Part shown: positions 8,901-17,908 of the stretch, one piece after another
Position numbering within the stretch: position 1 is the first letter of the stretch
How the letters are laid out: each line of letters begins with the position of its first letter
Source of the DNA: Thermoplasmata archaeon
GTDB lineage: Archaea > Thermoplasmatota > Thermoplasmata > Lutacidiplasmatales > UBA184
Length of the DNA stretch: 61,677 nt
Assembly: GCA_021801925.1 (NCBI GenBank)
Contig: JAKABH010000004.1
Location: 1 to 61,677 of the forward strand
Direction: 5' to 3'
The notes under the pieces: model-generated
The model's input: only the letters and a program-made list of their open reading frames with translations
What the model was told of the DNA's origin: nothing
Database searches by the model: none
Made by a program: the position numbers and the translations under genes

Positions 8901-10550
8901 CAGAACTGGGCGGGCGCCGCCACCGCCTACCAGCATGCGCTCGCCCTCGCCCCGGGGTCGGCGCCGACGCTGCTCCGGGCGGGGTTCGTCGCCGAGCGGC
9001 TCGAGCATCCGCACGAGGCGCTCGCCTTCTACGAGCGGGCGACGGAATGCGAGCCGCAGAACCCGCAGGCGTGGACGAGCCGCGGGCTCGCCGAGCTGGC
9101 GACCGGCCGGCCGGCCGACGCCGGAACGTCGTTCGATCGCGCCCTCGCCCTCGATTCCGACTTCGCCGCGGCGAAGGAGGGACGCAAGCTCGCCGTCGAG
9201 AAGACCCGGGACCAGCAGGTGCAGCGGTACGGGCGGGAGGCGCTCCTGCTCGAGGCCCGTCTCAACCGGCCGGTGACGAAGAACGACCTGTTCGTGACGC
9301 TCCACGTCCCGTTCGAGTTCCTGGAGCCGGTCCTGTCGGCGATCGGCCGGAGCCCGCCGATCGCCCTCGACCGCCTCTCCGCCGAGGAGGTCCGCGAGCT
9401 CGAGAACGGATCGTACCAGCTCATCGCCGCCGCGCTCGAGCGGCGCCCGCCGGGGATCGAGCACCGAGGCCTCACGCTCGCCGACGTCGCCGTCCTTTCG
9501 CCGCCGACCGCCACCCTCGAGCAGCTCCAGCGCCTCTTCGGCTATCTGCGCGCCGTGCTCGAGGCCGACCTGCGGCCGGAGAACCTGGAGCTCGCCCCCG
9601 ATGTCGAGGAGCTCGCCCGGCGGGCGCTGGTCCTCCCGGCCGCGCAGCGGACGCTCTTCCAGCTGGTGCGGACGCTGCGTGTCGGGATCTACAAGGCGCG
9701 GCTCATCAAGGTCGTCGAGGAAGCCGGCGCCACGATCCGCGCCCCCCTCCCGACGCTCGACCTCGCCGCCTACGGCCCCGAGTTCCGCGGGGGGCCCGGG
9801 GCCGCGCCTCCCGCGGGCGGCGCGAGTGCCCCCGACGACGGGGAGCGGTTCTTTGCGCCCGAGAACGTGCCGGCGACGGCCGCGGCCCGGCCGGTCCCGG
9901 GCCCGGCCCCGACCGGCCCCGGCCCGTCGGCCGCCCCCGCCGGCGTGGCGCGGTGTGTCGGCTGCGGAGGGATCGCCTCCGTCCGCCACGTCTGCGGTGC
10001 CCCCCTCTGCCAGCATTGCGCCGGCGAGTTCCCCCGCTGCCCAAAGTGCGGGGATCCGGTCGGACCGGCCTCGGTCGTACCCCTCGCCGGGGGGGCGGCC
10101 CGGCCCCCCGCCGGCGGTGCCCCGGCGCCGCCGGCGCGGGCCGTCGGGGGGGTGAAATCGTTCCTCGGCCGGGGGAAGGAGAAGGGCGGAGGGAAGGCGC
10201 CCCCGGCCCACGCCCCCGTCGCCCACGCTCCCCCCGCCCCGGCCCACGCTCCCATGGCCCACTCGCCCGCCGCCCCGGCCCCCTCACCGCCGCCCCGGAC
10301 CGGCGCTCTCCCCTCCTCCAGCGGCGGGGCAGCGTCCGCGAACCGGGCCGGCGTGCCGTCGGCGAAGCCCCCGATCCCGCCGTCGTCCGCCGGTCCGCGA
10401 CGGAACCCGCCGCCGGCCGCGGTGCCCCCGGGCGGGACCGACGCCAAGGCGCCCCGTCCCGGGGCGACGGCGGTTCCCGAGCCACCCGCTCCGCCTCCGT
10501 CGGCGCCCCGGCCCCGGCGGGAGAAGATCGACGACGAACCGCGCCTGTGA
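5901..10550 (+). CDS. Giant tetratricopeptide-repeat protein with C-terminal Cys-rich zinc-binding module and Pro/Ala-rich tail
   Basis: 1549 aa of degenerate TPR units; C-terminus CVGCGGIASVRHVCGAPLCQHCAGEFPRCPKCGDP then AHAPxAHAP-type low complexity; TATA-like gatttatccc about 30 nt upstream. Confidence 0.88.
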   Translation: MSSPASDGAAPSPPAARSLDDLRRGYREAASAEASPDREQYVSLLKRFLADAEARADALPPVGEEFGPMLDETAMAFYRAGLPALARRAVDLGLAADPGSVPLLHHKALVLLAQNDDLPEVVSLVDRALVASPHDRALWGTKGDALRLLERPREAVEAYLAAQQLDPDSTQYVDRALKVAPNDPTALRVKLDLARSSGGDAGALQAAEELLKGSPNDPELLGARARLLEGLGRPADALEALDAARANGFAESTDPALRIRLLFELGRDADGTVAARQLTEAAAPPSPAALAEIARRTAEKAPEVALRARERLAEAEPRNLQNLKELRALAVRLDQPEVALAACRTLLEVQPDHLEALAGVAELEAAGGRIDEAIAAYRTIGRLQPQAVAELRRGLELARREHRDAAVLEFATAILAAEPTDVAAQVELARARADSGDAAGALALYDALLAAHPGQLPYLLEKRQVLAQSRDPAQLAPVLDELFHLDPTRTDVAVERGNLYLGLAYDRPTGSDERERAARTALVAYERASGDAEAAPVAELGIARASRLVGDHDRAVRSYTAFLDRPENHSRPDVLKELGSTLLEVGRYGAALDVYLRAIRAGGDDPELRWGAVDALDHLNEGARALPILESLLKEEPENPLYLRRLGQVLLHLGRREEAMRALQRAVAGAGSDAHAYFEVAEALRAQGAYADAVDYFKRGLAVEPKSPHGRVALAETLTQTGQYTEAIQITDPLLKEDPNNVAGWKVRADAWRALGRPAEVLYSLQAILLLEPDHAPSLLEKYRLHHDAGETREAYEVLTRLLATAAPEAQDANLHLERGDLAARLGLTEEANRSYERAAEIDPTLRAEIAMRRARLRLTAGRPDLALEVLEPGAGDGPAAPPTTGLLLLRAEILTALERPSEARAVFEEVLGRDPKSPVALAGVGRTMLDEGRHAEAADYLRRALGKGPAHEPTYLLLAEAESGAGHLDRAEEALRQGTAALPKSTALWARLGEVGIARQNWAGAATAYQHALALAPGSAPTLLRAGFVAERLEHPHEALAFYERATECEPQNPQAWTSRGLAELATGRPADAGTSFDRALALDSDFAAAKEGRKLAVEKTRDQQVQRYGREALLLEARLNRPVTKNDLFVTLHVPFEFLEPVLSAIGRSPPIALDRLSAEEVRELENGSYQLIAAALERRPPGIEHRGLTLADVAVLSPPTATLEQLQRLFGYLRAVLEADLRPENLELAPDVEELARRALVLPAAQRTLFQLVRTLRVGIYKARLIKVVEEAGATIRAPLPTLDLAAYGPEFRGGPGAAPPAGGASAPDDGERFFAPENVPATAAARPVPGPAPTGPGPSAAPAGVARCVGCGGIASVRHVCGAPLCQHCAGEFPRCPKCGDPVGPASVVPLAGGAARPPAGGAPAPPARAVGGVKSFLGRGKEKGGGKAPPAHAPVAHAPPAPAHAPMAHSPAAPAPSPPPRTGALPSSSGGAASANRAGVPSAKPPIPPSSAGPRRNPPPAAVPPGGTDAKAPRPGATAVPEPPAPPPSAPRPRREKIDDEPRL

Positions 10551-10613
10551 AGCGCCCCTCCGCCCGCCCGCTCACCCTAATATAAGGGGGGTTTCCTTTT
10601 CGAGCGAGGGTAG

Positions 10614-11171
10614 ATGTCGACCGCGAATTCCGGGGGCGCCGGGGCCCGTCAGGGTGCGAGCGCCTACGTCATCACGGCGCTCTTGCTGGTCGCGGCCGCG
10701 CTCCTGTTCGTCGGCATCTATCTGGCGCTGCCGGCCGGACAGCACTTCGATGCGCTGCTCTGGATCGGCGCGCTTGCCCTCGTCTTCGCGCTGGCGAGCT
10801 ACCTGCTCGGCTCCGTCTCCCGCGACCCGGCCGCCCAACGGTCGGTCGCCTACGGGTTCATGGGGATGGGGTTCGCCACGCTCTTCCTCACGGTGGGGCT
10901 CGGACCGACCTACGGCGTCGAGAGCCAGCTCGGCGAGATCGAGGGACTCATTGTCCTCCTCCTCCTGGTCGTCGTCGCGGTCGCCGGCATCGCCTGGCGG
11001 GCCCGCAGCCGCGTCCAGGACCAGGCGCGCGAGGCCGAGCAGGTCGCCTGGCGCGACCAGGCGTCCGCGCCGTCCGCCTTCTCCTACGCGGCCGCGAACG
11101 GCCCGAACGTTCCGGCCCAGGTCCAGCCTCCTTCGCCGCCGGGCGGCGCCCCGCCCCCGCGGAGTCCCTAG
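10614..11171 (+). CDS. Small membrane protein with several hydrophobic segments and Pro-rich cytosolic tail
   Basis: AYVITALLLVAAALLFVGIYLAL; LLWIGALALVFALASYLLG; LIVLLLLVVVAVAGIAW; TATA box taatataagg at about 10577-10586. Confidence 0.75.
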   Translation: MSTANSGGAGARQGASAYVITALLLVAAALLFVGIYLALPAGQHFDALLWIGALALVFALASYLLGSVSRDPAAQRSVAYGFMGMGFATLFLTVGLGPTYGVESQLGEIEGLIVLLLLVVVAVAGIAWRARSRVQDQAREAEQVAWRDQASAPSAFSYAAANGPNVPAQVQPPSPPGGAPPPRSP

Positions 11172-11172
11172 C

Positions 11173-11853
11173 ATGGCGACCGCCCCGATGACCCCCGGCG
11201 CCCCGCCCCCCGTGAACTGCCCGAAGTGCGGCCAACCGGTCCCCCCCGGCGCTCGCTTCTGCGCCGCCTGCGGCGCGTCGCTCGCCCCGGCCACGGCGCC
11301 GGCCGCCCCCGGCGCCGCCCCGGTCGACCTCCGACAATCGGTCGACCAGAGCCGCGGCACGCTGAAGCGGCTCCAGCTGCTCGTCCCGGGGTTCCGGGCC
11401 TATCGACAGGGCGAGGACCTCCGGGCGGCCGACAGCCTGCTCCGCCGCCAGGTCGCCGACACGCTTCGTTCCGCGCGGGCGACCCTCGAGAACGCGCGCA
11501 GCGCGCTCGTCGGGGCGGGCCAGTTCGCGGCGCTCACCGACCTCGCCCCCCTGCTCGCCGACCTGCAGCGGCTCGAGGGGGAGATCCGCCACGCCGAGCA
11601 GGGCTACTCGGGGATCTCCCCGACGCTCCGCATCAATCCCCAGCAGCTCGACCGGCTCTACGAGTACGACTTCGGTTTTGCCCAGGCGGGCGATCGGCTC
11701 GCCCAGACCGTGGCGCCGCTCCCGACCGCGGCGGTGACGCCCGGGGCGCCGGGGGTGGCGACGATCGTCGCGACCGCCCGGACCGAGGTCGCCCAGCTCG
11801 AGACGGCGTTCAAGGCCCGACTCCAGGCGATCGAGGGGGTCCGGGTCGGCTGA
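11173..11853 (+). CDS. Zinc-ribbon protein with helical C-terminal region
   Basis: MATAPMTPGAPPPVNCPKCGQPVPPGARFCAACGASLAPA followed by helix-rich region; ATG at 11173. Confidence 0.75.
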   Translation: MATAPMTPGAPPPVNCPKCGQPVPPGARFCAACGASLAPATAPAAPGAAPVDLRQSVDQSRGTLKRLQLLVPGFRAYRQGEDLRAADSLLRRQVADTLRSARATLENARSALVGAGQFAALTDLAPLLADLQRLEGEIRHAEQGYSGISPTLRINPQQLDRLYEYDFGFAQAGDRLAQTVAPLPTAAVTPGAPGVATIVATARTEVAQLETAFKARLQAIEGVRVG

Positions 11854-11870
11854 TCCCGGGGTGACGTTCC

Positions 11871-13046
11871 ATGGTGACCAACAACCCGATCCCGCCGAAG
11901 GGCGGCAGTCTGCTCGGGGCGACGACGATCAACTGGGAGGACGTCTACAAGGGACCGAACGTGATGTGGCGCGTCCCCCGGAACATCCGGTGGGGCGACA
12001 ACATCGTCGTCCGGGAGGACGAGACGGCGGTCTTCTACCGGGACGGGAAGGTGCTCGCCTACCTCGACCGTCCCGACCGGTACGCCCTCACCTCGCTCAA
12101 CGCCCGCCTGGTCGGCGGCCTGGTCCAGGCGCTCTCGGGAGTCCGGCAGGAAGCGGAGGTCTACTATCTCCAGCGCCGCATCCTGGACGGCAAGTTCGGC
12201 TCGAGCGAGCCGTACGTCTTCCGGGACCCCGACTTCGGCCTCGTGAACCTCCGGGTCTTCGGCGCCTACCGCTGGCGGGTCGGCGCGCCGGACAACTTCA
12301 TCAACCAGTTCGTCGGGACGTTCGGCGCGGCGACGACCGCCGATGTCGAGGCCCGGCTCCGGGACCAGATGGTCCTGCTCGTCTACAACGTCCTCGGCAA
12401 GATGAAGGAGCAGGGGATGCGGGTCACCGACCTGGCCTCCAACCTCTCCACGATCGAGCAGGCCGTCCTCGGCTCCGCGCCCCAGCATTTCGGTCAGTTC
12501 GGCGTCGAGCTGAACCAGCTCCAGGGGCTGTCGATCAACCTCCCCGACGAGGTCCAGAAGGCGATCAACACCCGTTCGGAGATGGGCGTCCTCGGCGTCA
12601 ACTACATGCAGTACCAGGCCGGACAGGCGCTCACCACGGCGGCGGCGAACCCGTCCGGCGGGGCCGGGGCGACCGTCGGGGCGGGGGTCGGGCTCGGCGC
12701 CGGCCTCGGGATGGGCTACGGCATGGTCGGTCAGATGCAGGGGATGTACGCCCAGGGCGGCCCCTCGACCCCGTGCAGCCGCTGCGGGGCGCTGATCCCG
12801 GCCGGCGTCCGGTTCTGCCCGTCGTGCGGTGCCCCCGTCGGAGGGGCGCCGGCGGCGGGCCCGGCCGGCGGCGGGGGCACCCCGTGCCCGAAGTGCGGCC
12901 AGGTCGCCCCGCCGGGCACCAAATTCTGTCCGAACTGCGGCGCCTCGATGGCACCGCCGCCGCCCCGGCGCTGCCCGAAGTGCAACGCCGAGGTGGCGGG
13001 CGGGGCGAAGTTCTGCCCGAACTGCGGCGCGGCGGTCCCCCCGTAG
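11871..13046 (+). CDS. SPFH/band-7-like (YdjI/virion-core-like) protein with three C-terminal zinc ribbons
   Basis: INWEDVYKGPNVMWRVPRNIRWGDNIVVREDETAVFYRDGKVLAYLDRPDRYALT...; C-terminal CSRCGALIPAGVRFCPSCG, CPKCGQVAPPGTKFCPNCG, CPKCNAEVAGGAKFCPNCG. Confidence 0.82.
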   Translation: MVTNNPIPPKGGSLLGATTINWEDVYKGPNVMWRVPRNIRWGDNIVVREDETAVFYRDGKVLAYLDRPDRYALTSLNARLVGGLVQALSGVRQEAEVYYLQRRILDGKFGSSEPYVFRDPDFGLVNLRVFGAYRWRVGAPDNFINQFVGTFGAATTADVEARLRDQMVLLVYNVLGKMKEQGMRVTDLASNLSTIEQAVLGSAPQHFGQFGVELNQLQGLSINLPDEVQKAINTRSEMGVLGVNYMQYQAGQALTTAAANPSGGAGATVGAGVGLGAGLGMGYGMVGQMQGMYAQGGPSTPCSRCGALIPAGVRFCPSCGAPVGGAPAAGPAGGGGTPCPKCGQVAPPGTKFCPNCGASMAPPPPRRCPKCNAEVAGGAKFCPNCGAAVPP

Positions 13047-13064
13047 GGGAGCCGGGAGCCCTCC

Positions 13065-14057
13065 ATGTTCTGCCCGAAGTGCGGCACGGCGCTCCCCGAC
13101 GGCGCGGCGTTCTGCCTCCGCTGCGGCGCCCCGATCCCCGGCGCCGCGCCCGGCGGCGGCTCCCCGGGGGGCGCGTCACCGCCCGCGGCCGCCGCGGCCG
13201 GTTCGTCGCCCGCCCCGACCGGCCCCCAATCGCTGAAGTGCCCCTCGTGCGGCGGCCCGCTCCACCCCGAATTCGGGGAGATGGTCATCACCTGCGACTA
13301 CTGCGGCAGCTCGGTAACCCTCGGCGGGAACGGCTGGAAGGAGATCAACAAGCACACGATGCTGCCGCTCAAGATCGCGGACGCGGCGGCGGCGCTCGCG
13401 GTGGTGCGCGCGCACGTCGACGCCGGGTTCTTCCACCGGAAGGACTTCGAGGAGTCGAAGGTGGGCGACCCCACGCTGCGGTTCGTCCCGTTCTGGATCG
13501 TGCCGACCTCCGCGTCGACGACGTACCAGTACCAGGCGGTCGCGACGACCGTCGGCGCCACCGTCGGCACGATCGCGGCGGCGGAGCTGCTCGGCTCGGC
13601 GCTCGGCGGCGAACGGGGCGGCGGCGGGTTCGTCGCGATGCCGATCCTCGCCGGTCCGGTGGTGAACCCCACGCGGTCGGAGACGATCTCGGGCCAGTTC
13701 GAGTATCCCGTGATCGCCGTGAAGTCGATGAACGCCTACCAGCCGAAGGATTACGCCTTCGGGCTCGGCGACCGGACGTTCTTCGACAAGAAGGCGATCC
13801 CCGGCGGCACGCCGGTGCTCAACGGGGACGTCGGCGAGGACGCCGCCCAGCACGCGGCGAAGGCGTTCGTCGAACAGCTCCAGTCGGAGACGGCGCACAA
13901 GAAGCACCACATGGTCTCGAAGCTCCAGACGAGCGTCGAGCTCTCGGAGGGCGAACTCCTCCACGCGCCGGTCTGGACGTTCGTCCTCGAGCGGAAGGGC
14001 CAGCGGACGACCGTGCTGGTCGACGCCCACCAGGGACGGGTCATCCAGACGTTCTAG
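13065..14057 (+). CDS. Zinc-ribbon protein (two Cys4 ribbons) with conserved C-terminal domain, YdjG-like
   Basis: MFCPKCGTALPDGAAFCLRCGAPIPG; CPSCGGPLHPEFGEMVITCDYCGSSVTL...EINKHTMLPLKI...LRFVPFWIVPTS. Confidence 0.75.
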   Translation: MFCPKCGTALPDGAAFCLRCGAPIPGAAPGGGSPGGASPPAAAAAGSSPAPTGPQSLKCPSCGGPLHPEFGEMVITCDYCGSSVTLGGNGWKEINKHTMLPLKIADAAAALAVVRAHVDAGFFHRKDFEESKVGDPTLRFVPFWIVPTSASTTYQYQAVATTVGATVGTIAAAELLGSALGGERGGGGFVAMPILAGPVVNPTRSETISGQFEYPVIAVKSMNAYQPKDYAFGLGDRTFFDKKAIPGGTPVLNGDVGEDAAQHAAKAFVEQLQSETAHKKHHMVSKLQTSVELSEGELLHAPVWTFVLERKGQRTTVLVDAHQGRVIQTF

Positions 14058-14112
14058 GACCCCTCCGCCGGCCCGTACGGGTTTAAGAGCGGTGCGGCCA
14101 CTACGCGGAGGC

Positions 14113-17100
14113 ATGGGGTCCCCGACGGGGGCGGCGGCGATCGCGGTCGGGCTGCTCCTCGTGGTCGGGGCCGTGCTCGGGAGCGCCGCCGGCGTTGGGT
14201 CCGCCGCGCCGCCCACGCGCGCCGCCGCCCCGCGGGCGGCCGACCTGGGGCCGTCGAGCCTTGCCCGGGCGGAGCCCGGATCTTCCGCCCAGCCCCACCC
14301 ATACCTCGACGCGGGGCACGTGGCGCGCACGGTGTTCGTGAACTACAACGCCTCGATCCCGGGCGGCTTCGCGTCGACGGTCGCCGACTGGTACCTCGGG
14401 CCGGGCGCCTACGTCCCGTCGACCGGACGGCTCTGGCTTCCGAGCCTGGACGAACCTGTGGAGCAACCGATGCCGCCCTCGGCGCCCGCGGTGTTGTTCG
14501 ATCCGACGACCAACTCCTTCACCGGGGTCGTCCCGGCCCTCTCGAACGTCTCCGATCTCGTCTACGATCCGCAGAACGGCTTCCTCTACGCTGCCCAGCC
14601 GTTCACCGACTCCGTCGGCGTCTTCAACCCGTCGACCGGCACCTGGGCCGCGCCCCCGATCCCCGTGGGACACTACCCGTATCGGATGGTTTTGGATGCG
14701 CAGGCCGATTTGCTGTTCGTGGCGAATCTGCAGTCGGACAACATCACGGCGGTGAACACCAGTACGCAGAGCGTGTATGGGTCGGGTATCTCGCTGTTTG
14801 CCGCTCCCATTGACCTCGCCTACGACAATGCGAACAACTCGCTGTTCGTCGCCTATCTCAACAGCTCGTCGTTGTCTATCTTCAACGCCAGCACCTATGC
14901 GCTGCTGGCCGCGCCGGTCTTGCCTGGTGATGCTGGCGGAATCGCCATCGCATCTCAGGCAGATACTGTTGCGGTCTCAAGCCCCCTAAAAGGATCCCTC
15001 ACACTCCTGAACGCGAGCAGCTACCTTACGATTTTCGGATTCCTTTCTGTAGGAAAGGGTGTTGGTGCGGTAACCTCAGTCGATAGCGGCACCGAGTTCC
15101 TGCTCGCGAACAGCAGTGGATCCGACCTTCGAATCGTAAACGCTACGTCCGGCGCGGTTTCCTCCGCTTCGATAACCGTGGGACAGGGGCCGACCTCGTT
15201 CGACCGGATCGGGGGAACGACCTATGCTTGGGCGACCGGGAGCCATGTCCTAACCGCGGTCTGGTCCCTCAACGCTAGTCAGTCGACGCTTTCCCCCAGT
15301 TTGACCGCAGAGCCCACCGCGGTCGCATGGGACCCGTCGATCAACAGCACCGTTGTCGGCGATACGGATGGATCCTCCCTCTCGTTCGTCGCGGCCCAGA
15401 ACTTGACGCCGACCGCGGCCGCAATGGCGCTCCCCTCTGCCCCCGTGTCGTTGGCCCCGGTTCAGGGCAGTTCCGAACTGTTGGCGGGCCTCGTAAGGGG
15501 GTTGGCGGAAGTCAACCTCTCCACGAGATCGATCCTCAACATCTCGACCACGGGCGGCGCAGACCAGGCGGTGCTGTACGACCCGGCAACCGGGCTCGTT
15601 TGGACGCTCAACGCGGGGCAGGGCCTCTTGGCCTATCGCGTGTCGAACCTGAGCCTCGCCTTCTCGGTGGGGATCGGAGGTCTGTCGGGGATCGAGTCGA
15701 TGGCGCTCGACCCGACCACCGATCAGCTGTTCGTTCCGGTCAACGACTCCGGCGTGCCCTCGATCGCGATCGTGGACGCCGCGAACGGAACGGTCTCGAA
15801 CGGAGACGCGGCCTCCGTCCCCGGGGTGACATCGGTCGCCTTCGATCCGGCGGACAACACCGTCTACGCTCTCGGGGCGAACCTCTCCCTCCTCAACGCC
15901 ACGACCGGCCTCCCCTTGCCGCGGTCGATCCTCCTCGCGCCGCATGGGATCTCGGGGACGATCGTCTACGACTCGGCCCGGGAGGCGCTCTACGCCACCA
16001 CCTTCTCCTCCCCCGGGGAGGTGGGCACGGTGACCGCCATCGACGGGCGGTCCGTTCCGGCATCGTACAGCGGAGCGTCGACGATCCCGGTCGGGCAGAG
16101 CCCTAGCTCCTTGACGGTCGTCCCCGGTCCCGGGAACGCCACGGGCTCGGAGATATGGGTGGCGAACCTGCAGTCCGGCACGCTCTCGGTCATCGCCAAC
16201 TCGCCGCCCCGGATTCTTGGGTTCTCGGCCGCCTCCCCGGTGATCGACCTCGGCGAGCGGGCTTCCTTCACCGTGTCGGCCACGGGCGGCGCCGGCCCGT
16301 TGCGCTTTGCCTATTCCGGTCTCCCTCCGGGATGCAGCTCGGCCGATGCGCCCGTGCTCTCGTGCACTCCCTTGACGACCGGGGCGTTCAACGTGACTGT
16401 CGTGGTGACGGATTCCCTCGGTGGGAATGCCACCGCGGAGACCGCGTTCACCGTCGGGACCGCGCTGTCGGTGGTGGGAACGTTCGGGGTCCAGACGTTC
16501 CCCGTCGTCGATGTCGGCTACCCGTTCTCGATGCTGGCGGCGGGCCAGGGCGGTGTGGCCCCGTACACGTACGTTTGGTCGTTCGGGGACGGAACCAACG
16601 GGACGGGCGCGGGCTCCTCCCACCTCTACACCGCGGTCGGAGATTACGTGCTGACGGTCACGGTGACCGATTCCGTCCGGGCGACCGTCTCCGCCTCCTG
16701 GGCAGTGACGGTCGTCCCCGACCCGTCGATCGCGATCGCAAGCTCCGCCTCCACGACCGACGTCGGCGTCCCGATCTCCCTCGCGGCGGCGATCGCTGGC
16801 GGCAGCGGGTCGAACGACACCGGGTTCTGGGATTTCGGGGACGGCACCACCTCCACGGGGTTCGAGGTGACCCACGCGTGGGGGGCGCCGGGCGTGTACA
16901 ATGTCTCCGCCACCTACGTCGACGGGATGGGGGTGACCGCCCATGCCACCACGCAGGTGCGGGTCAACGCCGCACCGACCGGGGAGTTCTCCGTCAGCGG
17001 GGGCACCGTCCAGCAACCCGCGGTGCCGGGGACGGTCTTCTACTACAACGCGACGATCGTGAACGGCACGGCGCCGTTCGTCATCACCTGGAACTTCGGG

Positions 17101-17430
17101 GACGGTACGTTCGCCACCGGCCCGAGGATCCTCCACTCCTACTCCGCCGCCGGGACCTACTCGGTGAACGTCAGCATCCGAGACGCCGCAGGGGCGCTAG
17201 TGAACGGGACCCTCAGCGTGACGGTCGATTCGCCGGCGCCTCCCAGCTCCACGGGAAACGTCCCGGGTGTCGCGTTCGACCTGGGCCTCTTCCTGGGGGT
17301 CGTGCTCGGCGTGGCGACGGGCGCCGTCCTCGTCTTTGCCGCGGATCACCGCCGTCGACGGCCGCCCGCGGCTCCCCCGACGGCGACGGCGCCGCCCCCG
17401 GCGCGCCCCGCGTGGACCGAGGAGCCGTAG
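14113..17430 (+). CDS. Secreted/surface-anchored protein: YVTN-like beta-propeller repeats, multiple PKD domains, C-terminal TM anchor
   Basis: N-terminal signal-like hydrophobic stretch; repeated YDPQNGFLYAAQPF / LDAQADLLFVANLQSDNITAVNT units; PKD motifs YVWSFGDGTNGTGAGSSHLYTAVGDYVLTVTVTD, GFWDFGDGTTSTGFEVTHAW; TM GLFLGVVLGVATGAVLVFAADHRRRR. Confidence 0.88.
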   Translation: MGSPTGAAAIAVGLLLVVGAVLGSAAGVGSAAPPTRAAAPRAADLGPSSLARAEPGSSAQPHPYLDAGHVARTVFVNYNASIPGGFASTVADWYLGPGAYVPSTGRLWLPSLDEPVEQPMPPSAPAVLFDPTTNSFTGVVPALSNVSDLVYDPQNGFLYAAQPFTDSVGVFNPSTGTWAAPPIPVGHYPYRMVLDAQADLLFVANLQSDNITAVNTSTQSVYGSGISLFAAPIDLAYDNANNSLFVAYLNSSSLSIFNASTYALLAAPVLPGDAGGIAIASQADTVAVSSPLKGSLTLLNASSYLTIFGFLSVGKGVGAVTSVDSGTEFLLANSSGSDLRIVNATSGAVSSASITVGQGPTSFDRIGGTTYAWATGSHVLTAVWSLNASQSTLSPSLTAEPTAVAWDPSINSTVVGDTDGSSLSFVAAQNLTPTAAAMALPSAPVSLAPVQGSSELLAGLVRGLAEVNLSTRSILNISTTGGADQAVLYDPATGLVWTLNAGQGLLAYRVSNLSLAFSVGIGGLSGIESMALDPTTDQLFVPVNDSGVPSIAIVDAANGTVSNGDAASVPGVTSVAFDPADNTVYALGANLSLLNATTGLPLPRSILLAPHGISGTIVYDSAREALYATTFSSPGEVGTVTAIDGRSVPASYSGASTIPVGQSPSSLTVVPGPGNATGSEIWVANLQSGTLSVIANSPPRILGFSAASPVIDLGERASFTVSATGGAGPLRFAYSGLPPGCSSADAPVLSCTPLTTGAFNVTVVVTDSLGGNATAETAFTVGTALSVVGTFGVQTFPVVDVGYPFSMLAAGQGGVAPYTYVWSFGDGTNGTGAGSSHLYTAVGDYVLTVTVTDSVRATVSASWAVTVVPDPSIAIASSASTTDVGVPISLAAAIAGGSGSNDTGFWDFGDGTTSTGFEVTHAWGAPGVYNVSATYVDGMGVTAHATTQVRVNAAPTGEFSVSGGTVQQPAVPGTVFYYNATIVNGTAPFVITWNFGDGTFATGPRILHSYSAAGTYSVNVSIRDAAGALVNGTLSVTVDSPAPPSSTGNVPGVAFDLGLFLGVVLGVATGAVLVFAADHRRRRPPAAPPTATAPPPARPAWTEEP

Positions 17431-17434
17431 GCTC

Positions 17435-17908
17435 CTACACGGGACCGCGGCCTCTCGGGCCCCGTCCGCCCCGGGAGAACGCATACCGGACCGGCACGCG
17501 ACGGGCCCGGTGCGTCCAGTAGTCGCACCGGGTGCAGCGCTGGCCGAGGACCACCAGCCCTCCGGTGAGGGTGCGGTTGCGGACCGGCTGCAGCGCTCCG
17601 CCGCACACCGGACACTCCTCGACGGGGCGGTCGTCGTCCCGCTCGGTGTAGCGGACGGAGAGGCGGACGCCGGGGGCATCGATCAGGAGGCGGCGGAGGC
17701 GGGCGCCCCCGAGCACGGCGAGCGGATCGTCCCGGCGGAGTTCCCGTTCGACCGCGGTGCGGAACGACGCCTGCGACGGATAGCTCGGGCGACCCGAGCG
17801 GAGCACCCGGCGGGCCGCGCGCCGCACCGCCGTCTCGTCCGGCACGCGGTACCGGACGGTCGGCGCGTCGTCAGCGGGCGGCGGCCCCTCGCCGGCCTTC
17901 TCGGGCAC
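17435..17908 (-). CDS. Zinc-ribbon hypothetical protein
   Basis: ORF frame 17435..18184; probable GTG start at 17908 (VPEKAGEGPPPADDAPTVRYRVPDETAV...ECPVCGGALQPVRNRTLTGGLVVLGQRCTRCDYW); overlaps 3' end of upstream ATPase gene. Confidence 0.6.
   Translation of the reverse strand: MPEKAGEGPPPADDAPTVRYRVPDETAVRRAARRVLRSGRPSYPSQASFRTAVERELRRDDPLAVLGGARLRRLLIDAPGVRLSVRYTERDDDRPVEECPVCGGALQPVRNRTLTGGLVVLGQRCTRCDYWTHRARRVPVRYAFSRGGRGPRGRGPV

Noticed and set aside
10200-10270. Short AHAP-type tandem repeats at the end of the TPR gene as a possible CRISPR or minisatellite
   Set aside because: Period is short, imperfect and in frame with the coding sequence; no spacers; a low-complexity Pro/Ala/His tail.
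12770-13040. Repeated CCGAAGTGCGG...AACTGCGGCG units as a DNA repeat element
   Set aside because: They encode successive zinc ribbons (CPKCG..FCPNCG) in the SPFH protein and are explained by protein domain duplication.
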